From Rhyzopertha dominica (taxonomy: Eukaryota > Arthropoda > Insecta > Coleoptera > Bostrichidae), in the NCBI GenBank assembly GCA_025024175.1, contig QCXZ01000137.1, positions 25,420,001 through 25,484,000 on the forward strand: 64,000 bases of DNA. Reading direction: 5' to 3'. Every line of letters starts with the position of its first letter. The first letter of the stretch is position 1. The notes beneath the pieces are model-generated. The model did no database searches, was not told where the DNA came from, and was given only the letters and a program-made list of their open reading frames with translations. Shown here piece after piece: positions 37,446 to 49,633 of the stretch. A program made the position numbers and the translations under genes.

Positions 37446-38640
37446 GTGTTTTTATCGAATCCCTAGGTTAGTCATAGTATGAGACGCAAAGTTCCTACAC
37501 TTTTTTTTGAGAAATGCTGTCATTGATTTAAACACCGACAAAAGTTACTATTTTGACGTTTCGATTACTTTTGCAATCTATTTTGAAGAAGCTCCAAGGA
37601 AAATGTTTGATGCATGCAGTTCAAACAATTTTTTAAGTAAACACCAAGCACCAGAGGAGCGAGACATCATAGAAACAGTACTACAATATAATAAAATATA
37701 AATGATCAAAACAACCTACAATCAAGTCTGTGTGGCGTTTCTAATCGGTTTAGATTATATCAGGTTGGCATATTGTTTCAACGATGCTCGCTTCCTAGGT
37801 GGTTTCTTTATTTACTTTAAAAACTTGTTTGCACTGTTTGTTTCAAACATTTTTTGGAGCTTCTTTGACAAATATTGCTGAAGTGATCTAAACGACACAA
37901 TAGGACTTTTTGTCCGTTTTTAAATCAGTGACAGGCTGACAGGGTTTCTCCGAATATATACCTTCTATATTCTACTACACTATACTCCGATCACCGAACA
38001 GATGTAATAATCACGATGCGTGTTCTTCACGTAATTTTTAAACTATAATCACATAGACGTCATGTCTGTGGGGAAGCTAAACATTATTATTATTAAAATT
38101 AAGAATTGAGGGAAAATTGTAATATGAAAGATGTTTCCCAAAAATATATTTTACGCACAACTTCACTTCTCGAAAATCAAAGTGAATTAATTTCAACAAC
38201 ATATGTGTCTTTTGATATTTGTTAGAAATAGCGGCCGCACAATTGGGGATGGAGTTTATCAACTTACCTTTGTATTAAGATAGCAGGCTGCGCTGTACCA
38301 AGACAAAATGACTTTAACGTGTTTTGTGTAATTTATGTTATCCTTGCAATTTAAATTAAAAAAAACATTTTGAAACGAAGAATTGATTGATGGAGAAATG
38401 ATAGGGCATAGTTGTTGTTTATGGAAGATTCAAGGGTGTCATGAGGTAGACAGCTTTTTTGAACAATTAATCTCAAAGTTTTGTAAGTAGCTAAACACAT
38501 TTTGTCTAATTGAATTTAGTTCATAAATAAACTTATAGAAAAGCCCTGACGAAGGCTGGAAATACATCCAAAAGCTTGGCAAAACAACAAAGAGTACACT
38601 TGTTTTAAGATACCATTAGGTTGAAATCTCCCGACTCTGA
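37446..38640. other. Intergenic with a fragment of the DTT-x-SN family
   Basis: At 37965-38045 the plus strand contains TATACTCCGATCACCGAACA followed by CACGATGCGTGTTCTTCA. This matches minus-strand sequence near 25870-25935 in the decayed transposon-like gene. The frames at 37507-37701 and 38077-38262 resemble nothing known to me. Confidence 0.45.
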
Positions 38641-38649
38641 AACTTTTAT

Positions 38650-38800
38650 TTTTTTGATATATAGGTAGGCAAAGCCAGTTATATACTGTCTACATTAGAC
38701 CTAAACTACACTGATGACCTGTAATAATAGCGAAATAGATCTACATGTAGTTGGATGCCGTCCAGACAGCAGAGCATACCTAGATATGCATTTTTAACTT
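38650..38800. repeat. Interspersed repeat, second copy
   Basis: Contains AGGCAAAGCCAGTTATATAC and CTGTCTACATTAGACCTAAA; shared with 4990-5150 and, inverted, with 63264-63360. Superfamily unknown. Confidence 0.5.
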
Positions 38801-38939
38801 ATATATTTATCTGTCAACACAAATATCACTGGAATTAGTTTGAATATTGGAAGTTAGTTCTTGATCTTTTTCCTTTTGATGTGTCAGAAGAGGTTCTTTA
38901 GCGATTTTGAAAATTGTGCTAGACTCTCAACTTTTTCTT

Positions 38940-39335
38940 CAATACTAAGAATCACCGACAAATTTTATTATAATAGAATATTCTAGATGGCTTCCAGCTA
39001 CAGAAGATTCTTTCTATCCTTCATACCTTTTGATGGAAGTAATGTTACCCCCACTGTCTAAAAGTAGCTGATATCCTTCGAAAAGTACATCCCGTGTATT
39101 TCTCTGGATTTGGAAGTTGAAGAAATATTACTATTTTCTTAGGATTGCTTCCAAACGTGTTTTTTTCTACAGAAAATATTGTGCATCTTTTTTGTTCTTG
39201 ATGGACATAACGCAACATATCTTCTGTATAAGTCTAAGGCTGCGATAACCCCATCATCGACACGGTAAACACACGTTTTTTTATGTTTTCGCCTTCGGAA
39301 TATAAAATAGTGTTTTAAAGACAACGTACACATAA
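38940..39335 (-). pseudogene. Crypton-like tyrosine recombinase fragment
   Basis: The minus strand gives RRYVALCPSRTKKMHNIF, then LQLPNPEKYTGCTFRRISAT (near 39064-39125), then, after a frame break, ITSIKRYEG and SSVAGSHLEYS. This is the order of the C-terminal catalytic region of Crypton/KIAA1958-type (DUF3504) tyrosine recombinases, where the FRR arginine is catalytic and a final Tyr attacks DNA. Stops and frameshifts make it non-functional, and the Tyr region is altered. The N-terminal half is not found. The 74-aa minus frame at 39486-39710 is not clearly part of it. Confidence 0.6.
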
Positions 39336-40136
39336 CTAATTACTGTTATACCTTAATCATTAGATAGATATAGATATAGACTAACACCATTAATTTAAAA
39401 AAACAGGATACCAGTTTGTGGTATCCTCCAATTTTGACATCTTTTTTGACAGTTTAACCACGGAATACTTACTCCAAACAGAACTTCAGAACAGAATTTC
39501 TTTGACATACCCTCTCGCTAAAGCAGACCAATAAAATTTTTTATTCAACATTGTTAGTTCTAACACGTTTATAATGCTGTTTAGATTTTGAACCACTTCT
39601 TCAATAGCGTCAACACATTTTTTCATTTTTGCTTTCGTTGATTTATTTAGAGAATCTGATGAACTAACAACAAACACGCCACTTTTTATACTAACAGCCG
39701 TAAAATGCAATTAAGAGTAAGTAAGAGTTCAGTATTTTAATGAAAATGTAGTAGAACCATGACAAATGCGTTTAACAAGAGACAAGCAGATAAACACGCA
39801 CATAAGTATGTGTGTCTTGGAATTAGTTTACAAGTTTTGTCAGACGAAGTCTGTATACTACGTAAATTAAAAAAAATCGTTGAAACCGTGTAAGAATTGA
39901 AGCGATAGAAGTTGGCGTTTTGGATTCTACATTTAGAAACATTGTCTGCTTTGAGTTTCAAATTTCGTACATAACAAAATTTAATAATCGAAAAAATAGG
40001 TAATCAAAATTTTCTTTTCAGTATCTGTTTTCTGGTGAACGTTTTCTTTGTCTAAGTGGTACTGTTAATCATCATTACTGTCTTTATTGGCATGATTGCA
40101 ATGCGATCTGTTTCATGACACAGGAAATTAAAAAAA
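39336..40136. other. Intergenic, no recognised feature
   Basis: AT-rich. The minus frames at 39486-39710 and 39737-39961 show no known motif. Confidence 0.35.
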
Positions 40137-40440
40137 ATCGGGCAGATATTTTTGGGGGTCGTGTTTTTGGACCTTTTTTGCGTACACCTGGCAATCTAAT
40201 GAAAAAAAGGTTTATTACAAAATACTGTTGGCCCTGTATTGAGCAGAATTACAGAAAATGACCACCATTACAGAGTTAATCTTCCAACAGGATGGAGCTT
40301 TTTCACGTTAGGCGTTACCCGTGAGGCAATTTTTGAATCAAAGGATCGTGGATCGAGGAATCGAATGCCCCGCAAAATCAGCGGACTCTATTGGACTTCT
40401 TATTGGGTCATTTATAGAATAAAATTTACGTTACCCAATG
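40137..40440 (+). pseudogene. Mariner-type transposase fragment
   Basis: The plus strand holds FGGRVFGPF near 40150, then, across frame breaks, IFQQDGAF (about 40285-40310, the second catalytic Asp region) and VRQFLNQRIVDRGIECPAKSA (canonical: VR-FL, RWIGRRG, EWPARSPDLTP). The frame is disrupted and both ends are missing. An old, dead copy, distinct from those at 33320 and 57456. Confidence 0.55.
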
Positions 40441-43385
40441 TAAGTCTTTGCGTGATTAAATCCAGTGATTTTTCAGAAGTTTTTTGATGGTCATTTTAAG
40501 CATTTAATAAAGTAAATGAGATTTAATTTTTAAAACGTAATTTCTTTTTAAATCTTCAAGATAAAATCCTATTTAACTCCTGCTCCAAATAAAAAAAGAA
40601 AATAAGTACATGCTGTCCCTCTTTAGGGGTTGAAGTGGCACGAACGCGAAGTACACACTTAAGTGTCCTTAAATATAAAATTGACTCATTCGATCGTGTT
40701 TTTCTTTATAAATTGAATCAGTGTCAAAAACTTACGAGACTTGTTTTCAGTGGACCACTTGGTGGTTAGGTTATAAGGTGACACCGTATATAAATAATGT
40801 CTAAAGATTTGCGCGGCTTAGAAACTGCAAAAAATAATAGATACTTTTATTTAAAAAAGTTTATGATATTATGTTGAAGATACCTACAATACTTCCATCT
40901 TCCATGCAGAGATATATTATTAGAAGCATTTGTTTATATTGCATAATATATTGATAGCATATTATTCATGTTTAGCTGACCTTTTAATCAAGGGATAACC
41001 CTATGTAAAAAAGCAAAGATGATTTCATTTAAAAACATAATTTTGTTCGCCAAATCCAAGCACTTCATATCATGAGTTTAATCAGATGGGGTTTAGCAAA
41101 AAATACATTTAATAGAAAACAAAGGGTTAGCATATGTGGTGAGGGTTAATATTGCTATAACAGAGATAAATTTATTCAAAATTAAATCTCTATTCAACAA
41201 ATAGCCGCTCCGAATTTAAAACTTATAAATTGGCAATTTTTTTAACGTACGTACTCATAATAATGCTTCTTTAAACACTCGACTAGCACATATTGTTTTA
41301 TACGTTCTATATAAACGCTTAGATAGCATCACTATAAGTTGCTTGTGGTATCAAACATAACAATGACGTATAGTAAGGAAGCCGCCAAATCTTATTTATA
41401 CGAGAAAAAATAGATATAGGTCGGATACGAGTTGAGCTATCGCAGGAATAAGTTAAAATAAAAAGTAACTACAAAATATTTTGCATGACGAATAAGTTTT
41501 TTCTCATTACATATATTTTACTTCAAACAAATATTTAATTTAGGTTGGAGTAGACTTAANATGCAAACCAAATCTCATGTTTAATTGTTCAAGTAGTATG
41601 TTTGGGTCCAACTACAACAATTTCAAAATAAGCAAACGCTGGACAATGGGTAATAATTATAAGAACAATTGTTCCAAAATCGACTTTAGAGGTACTGTGG
41701 GAATCGGAAACGGTGGCGTGCCCACAAATTTAACTGGGAGGTTGATTACTACTACACGTCTAGGGGGAGATAAAAATTGTATTTTAATAATTTAATAAAA
41801 CGCTAAGTTAAACATATTATTTGTAAAATACAAACTGCAGCATAAAAAATTAATATTAATAATTTAACAAGTTTTTTTCTTCTTCTTCATGGGTCTGGGA
41901 GTAAGTAAATTAAATATAGATTTAATTTTGATGTAATTATATCAACAATTTGTAGACGCACTAATAATTGTATTTCAAATAGGAATTAAAGGCTATATCG
42001 TCTCGCAAATATTCGTAAAATTTCTCTGTAGCTCATCGAAATAAAGTATAAACTGCATCTCATCTGTAATCGTTTAGTAAGATAAATTTCCGAAACGTGT
42101 ATGGAGGAAACGTACGAGGCAACTTTTATGGCTTACTGCATTCGTGACACATTATTGCAACAGAACAGGCAAAATTTCCGATGCATTATAGTTACTTCAC
42201 TGTCCTTGAGCAGTATCATGGACAACAATTTCTAATTTCGTATATAAATAATTACTATATGATTTTGACCAATAAATATATTGAGTCATACTTTATAGAT
42301 TGTGGAACCAGATTTCTATGGGGCAGATGTTACTTACTGGATTACTTATTTCACACAAAAAAAACACTGTAGATTGCCATGCAAATGTAAGTGATACTGT
42401 TATAATTTGTAGCAGTGTAGAGTGTAGAGTCTAGAGGTAGCAGCAAAAACAAATCGATGAATGGGTAAGAATATAGTAATTTTTAACCGTGAACGTTGTA
42501 AAATTTTTAATTGGCCTGCTCTAGCTTCCACCTTGGCTAAATGGTAATATCCAAGTATCTATAACTTTATTTAGGGGTGTACTTCCCGCTACTGGAAAAT
42601 GTAAACGTTCCTATATGGACTTACAAGATATAATGTGTAAATACTTAAAACATTTTGTACGCTACGTGCAGGATTACTTATCTAAGAAACCAACAATTTC
42701 CTGGGCCTTGGATCGGAAGCAGGAGCGCTGGCTTTTAGAAAACCCCGTGGGTGCTTATGTTAACATAATCGTGAAAATCGTATCTTTGAATCTATCCAAT
42801 AGAACTTAGTAGGTACACATGCAATAGGACAGAAATATGTATGATATAAATAGAAATATACATAGGAGGGAAAAATAGATAAGTACAAAAATGGTAGATT
42901 TGTTCTAGTCCCTTTGTTGATACCGGCATTATTAAGTCATCAACATAACAGATGCAACATAGAATTATTAAAATATCATTTATTGCGAAAAAATAAAAAA
43001 TTTCGTCGTGGGTGTTCCGCATCCACAATATACCTCTCGTGGGTGGGTGCTGGAGTCCCCGAGCACCCATGGAGTCGGAGCTCCTAATCGGAAGAGACAC
43101 CTATCAAGTACCCTGCGCGACGTCCCGTTTTAATCTCGCTGGACTTTTCCTCTAGGGCTACATTAAGTATATAACATGGTATATGAAACTTCTATAGCCA
43201 AACAAAGGAAGTGTTGGGGAGAGAGATGACGACCTGCTGTGTCTTCGTGCAGCAAGAACATGATCTTAGAACGGGTACATACCTTTGCGATTCGATAATT
43301 CGACGGGATAAGAATTTATGTAAGTACCGAGGCGGACTGAGCTATTATAACTTTATTATTTTTGCATTATCTTTAATAAAAAATA
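40441..43385. other. Intergenic region between AKR genes B and C
   Basis: No gene is supported over about 2.9 kb. The frames at 41577-41795, 42181-42372, 42615-42809 and 42792-43100 have no recognisable motif. The segment 43000-43140 is less AT-rich (GGGTGGGTGCTGGAGTCC) and may be repeat debris. Confidence 0.4.
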
Positions 43386-44966
43386 CACTGACCGGCAAAA
43401 AAAACCGGCCACCCCGATATGTTTGTGAAACGCACTTAAATATTCACCAGTTCAACTTAACAATGATGTTGGGTTGAAGAATCATTATTGTTGATATGAA
43501 ACGCAAAGTTTGGGACAGACAAAAGACAAATAATACAAATTTAGGTAATTTAATTGATGACAATAACGGAAACACAACAATTACTTTTTTCTTATGCGTA
43601 AAAAAATAGTGATACTTTTTTTAAATCGAATTCCTGCCTACTGTCAGTACCGTGTATGTCCTCCTCGAGCCTGAATTACAGCATTTAACCTTCGGGGCAT
43701 TGAGTTGATCAAATCTGTTAAGCACATTTGAGGAATTCCTTCAAATTCTTCTTGAAGGGCCAAGCGTAGCTCTTGAAGAGTCTCAGGCATGGCTGGACGT
43801 CCACGAATACGCCTCTGAAGCTGGTCCCAAAGGTGCTCTATAGGATTAAGGTCTGGGCTGCATGCTGGCCAATGAAGTCTACGAATGCCAACCTCATCCA
43901 GATATTCAGTTACCACTCGCGCAGTGTGTGGTCTGGCGTTGTCATGCATTAAAACAAAGCCATCTCCAACAAAATGCGAAAATGGGACAACAGCTTCTTG
44001 AAGAATATCTTCCACATATCTCTGAGCGTTCAAAGCACCATTTTCTACAAATAAGAGGTCGGTATGTGCCTCCGTAGAAATACCTGCCCACACCATTACA
44101 GAACCGCCGTTAAAGGATAGTCGTTCAGAGATCATGCAGTCAAAATATCGTTCACCTCGTCTTCTCCACACCCTTTCTCGACCATCAGGCGATCGCAGAC
44201 AAAAACGTGACTCATCTGTAAAAAGAACTTCACTCCATTGCTGAAGGTTCCAATCTGCATGTAACTGTGCAAACTGCAGACGTGCCCTTCGGTGCCTAGG
44301 CAGCAGTTGTGGCCCAGTGGCAGGCCTTCGCGAATTTAAGCCCCTTTCCACAAGCCTTCGCCTAATCGTTCTCTCACTTATTTGAATTCCTCGCACTGTT
44401 AGAAGACGATGTTGAAGCTGAACTGCTGTTGATCTGCGATCCCTCAGTGTGTTGAGCACAAGAAAACGATCATCAACGAGAGTTGTCACCCTTTTCCTTC
44501 CGGATCCTGCTCGCCTCTCGCATGTGCCAGTCTCCAAGTACCGATTCCATGCATCCTGAACTGTAGTACGGGGTATTTCCAGTGTACGAGACACATACCG
44601 CTGACTACGACCATCCTCAATCAAAGCAACAATCTTGGAAACGTCCGCAACAGTTAACGACATTGTTATCACTTGAAAACTTGGATTAACTGTCAAACTC
44701 GATTCCAAAACAATTGCAGATAAGTCTACTTGCCTTTTAGTAAGAGCAAATGACAAGAAAATATTCCCTTTGATTTCCACAAACATGTCGATCTTATTAA
44801 AACGAAAATTTCGGTTGCTCAAATTAAAATTAGACATAGGTAGGAGTGTAACAAGCATTTGAAATTGTTAATAGCGAAGAAAAACCACATCAGTTCTCGA
44901 TTTAAGATATAAATTGTGCAGATATAGGGATATATCGGGGTGGCCGGTTTTTTTTGCCGGTCAGTG
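43386..44966 (-). mobile_element. Complete Tc1-like transposon
   Basis: A 1581-bp element with perfect 35-bp terminal inverted repeats (43386-43420 and 44932-44966; outer sequence CACTGACCGGC, then eight A, then CCGGCCACCCC) and TA target duplications at 43384-43385 and 44967-44968. It holds one intact transposase gene. Perfect ends and an undamaged frame point to recent arrival. Confidence 0.95.
43644..44663 (-). CDS. Tc1-like transposase, intact
   Basis: Cut-and-paste transposase of the IS630-Tc1-mariner superfamily; it binds the element ends and moves the element into TA sites. I take the ATG at 44663 (MSLTVADVSKIVALIEDGRS), giving 339 residues, the usual Tc1 length; the open frame runs 65 codons further upstream but that part has no domain. 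The N-terminal paired-like helix-turn-helix domains span about residues 5-115, with the GRKR linker near 65. The catalytic triad is visible: FTDESRF (first Asp), LMHDNARPHTA (second Asp) and LNPIEHLWDQ (Glu). Exactly 34 residues separate the second Asp and the Glu, so DD34E. No stop or frameshift, so the enzyme may be active. It lies between AKR genes B and C and has no link to them. Confidence 0.95.
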   Translation of the reverse strand: MSLTVADVSKIVALIEDGRSQRYVSRTLEIPRTTVQDAWNRYLETGTCERRAGSGRKRVTTLVDDRFLVLNTLRDRRSTAVQLQHRLLTVRGIQISERTIRRRLVERGLNSRRPATGPQLLPRHRRARLQFAQLHADWNLQQWSEVLFTDESRFCLRSPDGRERVWRRRGERYFDCMISERLSFNGGSVMVWAGISTEAHTDLLFVENGALNAQRYVEDILQEAVVPFSHFVGDGFVLMHDNARPHTARVVTEYLDEVGIRRLHWPACSPDLNPIEHLWDQLQRRIRGRPAMPETLQELRLALQEEFEGIPQMCLTDLINSMPRRLNAVIQARGGHTRY

Positions 44967-44968
44967 TA

Positions 44969-46000
44969 CATAAATAGCAGTCTTTTGGTATGGACAAAAA
45001 ATGATGCAAGTAGGAAAAAGCTTATATTTTCGTTTACTGGTTTACAGCTCGATTGACCAGAACTTGCAGCTGAAATTTATAGGTAATAAGATGCCTAGAA
45101 GAAAGAATGGGAGAGTGTTCGGGTGAAGACAGATGGAAGGCACTGAGAGGTGTTATCGAGAGCCCGGATTAGCTAGTTTAATCTTAGCTTTAAGAAATAT
45201 TTTATTATTGAAATTTGAAATTATCGACTTTTGAAGAAAGGAACGATTTAATTGCAATAAAAGACAAGGTAAAAATATTTTCAAAACTTACTGAAGTGTA
45301 AAATAATAGCATCAATAATAATAAATACACATAAATATTTTATGCATTATATGCATAACACAGGAAAAAACATATTTTCATAACTCACCCTCTGACATAT
45401 CGCTACCATTACTATCACTCTTACTTTCATCGCCTTGCAAACTAATTATGAAGCTAGCGATGACGACGTTCAATAGGGATTCGTGTTCAATGAATAATTT
45501 TTCCACTTTCTGGGAATGCCGATATCTTTTTGTCTATTCATCAGCAGAGAACTTCGAAAAGAATTGATCGCACAGTTTCTCGCATAAGATTGGAACCTAG
45601 ACTTGTACAATAGGGTAGATGACTAATTTTTAACGGTCTTATTACACCGTTATTGTCTTCAATATTCATAAGAATGTGAAAATATTTTGTCTCAAAATTG
45701 TTATATATGTTATAAGATTAATGAGGTCATAAATCGCATTGAAAAGTGGTAGATTATATTAGTATAATAATAGTTCTGGCAACTGCGCATCGAAATCAAT
45801 TATTAAGTGATGAGAGATATAGCAATAGGGTATGGTGATGTCACAGCACGTTTCATAGTAACGTCATAGGACATAGGATTAGTTTATAATCAATAAAATT
45901 GAGAAAAACAATCTCTTAGGTCTTGAACGTATACTAGCTGTCAGGTAAGTATAAAAATTTGTTTACCCCTGCATCTAGCCTTGACACTACCTGTTATATG
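44969..46000. other. Spacer right of the Tc1 element
   Basis: AT-rich, no gene supported. Nothing recognisable beyond short repeats. Confidence 0.35.
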
Positions 46001-46289
46001 TAAAGTCCCTAGATGGATAAAGTAAAATATAAAGGAGATGGAAGATGACACCAAACTATCAAACCTGACCTTAAGGATTAGAGAACTGGCAAATATCAGG
46101 CTCTGATGCAGTGTTGTTTGGCTCTTCCCTAGGTAATTGGCATCGCCTTTTATGCATCAGAACTTTATATCTGACAGTTTTATAATTATTATATTAATTT
46201 GCTTGGTTTGGTTCCTTCTCCCATATCTTGTTAATATTTTGCCCTAAAATGGCAAATTACTGCGGTACTTTATCTATCTAGGGACTTTA
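46001..46289. mobile_element. 289-bp element with TAAAGTCCCTAG ends
   Basis: The terminal inverted repeats are TAAAGTCCCTAGATGGATAA and TTATCTATCTAGGGACTTTA. The interior matches the host repeat at 1143-1418 and 2851-2930 but has no insertion. No coding capacity. Target duplication not clear. Confidence 0.7.
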
Positions 46290-46692
46290 CACTTTAGTAA
46301 TATGAAGAAACTACATAACATTGGATAGCAAAGTTAGTTACTGATACTCAGTGGGTATCCAGAAAATGCTTTTGGGAGGAGCAAACAAGGACTAGCTAAT
46401 TCGAGACTGTGGTGGAAACATACACCATGCAATCTTCATCAAACGAATTTTCATACTGTTCCTAGTAAGTTTCTTTTTTTGAGAGGATATTATCTCAGCA
46501 GTTTATTGAATTTCTTTTTGTTGCCTTCTTTAAGGATCTGGAAAGTAACCATACATAGCGCACATCTAAAGTCTCCAAAATCGTCGCAGTGACTCCTGAT
46601 CATTAAAATTTTAAATAGCAAGGAGACTAATGCTATACACTGATCTCTAAATAACTAGATGTCGTATAAGTCATTCAAAACTGTAATAGGTA

Positions 46693-47591
46693 TAAAGTCA
46701 CTAGATAGATAAAGTACCTCAATTTAGGGATGGGCACCCGGCAAAAAAACATCGATGCTGACATCGCCGACTATCATCGTTGTTAGTAAAATCATCGAAA
46801 CAAATACATCGATGTTTGGAAACATCGTTAATTTTTTTAATGGCTAAAATGAATACGTTCAGTCTAATTATTTGGATGTTATTACTGTTTTTCTGAAAAT
46901 AGGGGAGCACGATCAAGTACATGCCAATATAATTATGTTAATTTCCAGATTGTTATGAATGGGGACAAATTGATTAATTTGTTATAGAAAAATAATTCTT
47001 TTTGTTTTCAGTCTTTTGTATGAGCTTTTAGCAAGGTTTTGTCCAAACACTATGCAATAGACACTTGCACTTTCACATTTAATATTATAAATATGAAGGT
47101 ACAAAAATTTGGAATATCGGGGAATCACCTGTTCCTGTTAGTAGTTAGTCCAGCAGGATAACAAAAGACGCAAGTAAATACTGAAAATGCGCGGAAGGAT
47201 GCGAGAGGGATTATTCGATTACTCGAGCCCATCACTACACTAGCCGAATTATTAGAAATATCATTAGAAGAGTTCACTGGAAATTTCGTATTTGATCATT
47301 TGATCTTTGTCGATGTTTCGATGTATTGTAGTAACATCGATGTTGGTACAAAAACATCGTAAGTAGAACATCGATGTTAAAAACATCGATGTTCGAAGAT
47401 CATCGATGTTGATTGCCCATCCCTACCGCAATTCATTGTCCATATTTTTGCACTAAAATGGCGGATGGAACCAAAACCATAGAAACCAAATAGATTTGAT
47501 CCCGTCTTCTATATAAACATTTAAATTTACCGCTGCTATTTTGCACTTAAATGGTGGACAATTGCGATACTTTATCTATCTAGTGACTTTA
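46693..47591. mobile_element. TAAAGTCACTAG-ended element, second nesting level
   Basis: The ends are TAAAGTCACTAGATAGATAA and TTATCTATCTAGTGACTTTA. The flanks AATAGGTA (46685-46692) and GATAAGTA (47592-47599) correspond to GATGAGTA in the uninterrupted sibling copy, so an 8-bp duplication that has since mutated. Split by the element at 46725. Confidence 0.75.
46725..47425. mobile_element. 701-bp hAT-type element, third nesting level
   Basis: The ends are TAGGGATGGGCA and its inverse. The flanks CCTCAATT (46717-46724) and CCGCAATT (47426-47433) form an 8-bp duplication with one mismatch. Subterminal regions carry many copies of ACATCGATGTT, typical of transposase-binding repeats near hAT ends. 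No transposase: non-autonomous. Confidence 0.82.
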
Positions 47592-47682
47592 GATAAGTAG
47601 AAACTCGTGCGCCACCATGCCGCTGGTACTCGTACTATCAATTTAACGGCGCGTTCAAATGTTAAGTTAGATCCTTAACTGT

Positions 47683-48314
47683 AGGGAGCGTGCTCGCGCC
47701 CGCGCAACTGCAAATATGAATAGATATCATGTATGTATAAACGTCAACTATCGCGTAGTACCAAACGAGCGCTAAGCCATCCTGAAAACATCTTGTTAAC
47801 CTGTTACTGTTATTCATGCTACACGTGCTTGGGTATTAGACGCAGGGTTGGAATCTATTAAGAAATTCCAAGCGAAAGTGGTGACAATGTTTTTTGTTTA
47901 AGCTGTAGCCGACAGACGAATGCCCCACCCTACATTTTGTTCTTCTGCGCAACCATCTCTCGCGGGTCAAGTCGTTTTATACTAGATGTACCTATATACA
48001 TACTACAGAATACATACCACAGCATCTATTTACTTTTTTCTATTGATGACATTAATCCAACGTTGTTTTCGTTCAGTTTCCCAAGCGTATCCAGTAAAAG
48101 CGTATGCATTTGCTGCCATACGAATTCTCAGTATTATACAGTCCACAACACAATTTCTTTGAGATTTAGGCATTTTTCAATGTATTACACACTTCCCACA
48201 CAATATTAATGCAAATGTAAATCGATGAAATTCGTGGCTGTCAAGCTGTGTATACCTCAATCTTGCGTTATTTCACCACCAGTAGCGCTACTAGTCAACC
48301 TGCACGCTCCCTAT
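47683..48314. mobile_element. Non-autonomous element with TAGGGAGCGTGC ends
   Basis: About 632 bp with 12-bp terminal inverted repeats TAGGGAGCGTGC and GCACGCTCCCTA, interrupting the hAT-type element 46638-48795 at a site that is continuous in its siblings (CCTTAACTA). The target duplication is not clear. The 90-codon frame at 47937-48209 shows no known domain. Confidence 0.65.
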
Positions 48315-48803
48315 ATAATAATGGTTATGAGTAAACGTAACATTTAGTTTGTACGGCACACGTTTTTCACTCAAAGACCACAACGATCATCTTTTGGAAA
48401 TCTGCAGACAGGTGAGTTGTATTGACTGCATACAATTACTATAAAGATAAGAAACACAAGTGGAATGAGAGATGCTTCGATGCAGTAGATCTTTTTTTAC
48501 AAAATTTGCAATGCACCATACTTAAGTTATTAATCGCCGTGGGTGCTGAATATGCCATCCAGTAACAAAAACTAATACCACGTACTTTGCTACTTATTGA
48601 GAGAGGTGTATAATTTTAATGCGGACTTTTATAAAGGTTCACGATTTTAACCGTCAATCATTAACGTCATATTTATCGCAGAAAATTTTAGTACAAGGAC
48701 CGGCAGCTAGAAGTGCTAAGGTGGCTTAAATCTATCACAAATAATTTACATGCATTTTAGTATGTAAGCGACATCCAGTTATTTAGAGATCAGTGATGCT
48801 ATA

Positions 48804-49560
48804 TCTCATTTGACAGCCTCTTTTGTAGCAATATGCACGCTTTAAGACATTAGACAATTGATTAGTGTTCTAAGATTGCCTTCTTGAAATTGGAGAAATC
48901 AAATTACGTGTTCTGTTGTCTTTAACCAAGCTTTTGATTTTAATTGGAAGTCATCATCAGGGCTGCTACAAGTTACAGCATACTTTAAAAGTAAAAAATA
49001 CAAAATGTGTAAATCTTGCAAAAGTTGAGGATAAATAAAAAAGCAAACTTATTTAAGTAATGCTTCATGTATCCAACCATCAAATGGATCCAAACTTTAT
49101 AAATTATATAATTGTACCAGTGACCAATTAAAATTCAAAATATAAAAAATGTTCCAAAAAATTTGCCAGGCTTTGTTCATTTGCACCTGTAATTTTTTTA
49201 TAATATATTTATTTTCAATTAAAATTGAATCGACTTGCCTATTGCATTGAAACCATAACATGCAATCATGTGGTGCTGCACCATCCACGACCGTAATGGC
49301 AATTAAAAGTGAAATACCTTATACTTCTCTCCATTTCCCGGTATTCAAACAAGAACTGGTCTAAAAACTTCCTGTTTCTATGTCTAACCTTTATATGGCT
49401 AAACAAATTCAACAAAGCACTAAGAAATATATCTTAAGATTCTACTCATAATAAGTAAAATTTCATCGGAAATAAGCATCGACACAGTGTTTCCTTGCAG
49501 TGCTATCATATATGAATAAATAATCAAATATTACACAACTATTATGGGTACCACACTAAT
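48804..49560. other. Spacer before AKR gene C
   Basis: AT-rich, no gene supported. Confidence 0.35.
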
Positions 49561-49562
49561 GG

Positions 49563-49568
49563 TTTATT
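49563..49568 (-). terminator. Poly(A) signal of AKR gene C
   Basis: AATAAA on the minus strand, 66 nt past the stop codon of AKR gene C at 49634. Confidence 0.6.
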
Positions 49569-49633
49569 AGATAAACAAATTACACATTAGGCACATAATG
49601 GTGTGAAGTACTATAGTGGAGGAATGTTCTCTT

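Larger units (their letters stand above)
46638..48795. mobile_element. hAT-type element carrying nested insertions
   Basis: The ends are CACTGATCTCTAAATAACT and its inverse, with exact 8-bp duplications ATGCTATA at 46630-46637 and 48796-48803. It lies in the opposite orientation to the 14699-15051 copy. The family body is interrupted by 46693-47591 (itself interrupted by 46725-47425) and by 47683-48314. After removing these, about 0.6 kb remains. No transposase found. Confidence 0.88.

Noticed and set aside
43862..44077. Plus-strand frame inside the Tc1 element
   Set aside because: Antisense shadow of the intact transposase.
44664..44858. N-terminal extension of the Tc1 transposase
   Set aside because: The upstream 65 codons have no domain and would exceed the usual family length; the ATG at 44663 starts the recognised domain.
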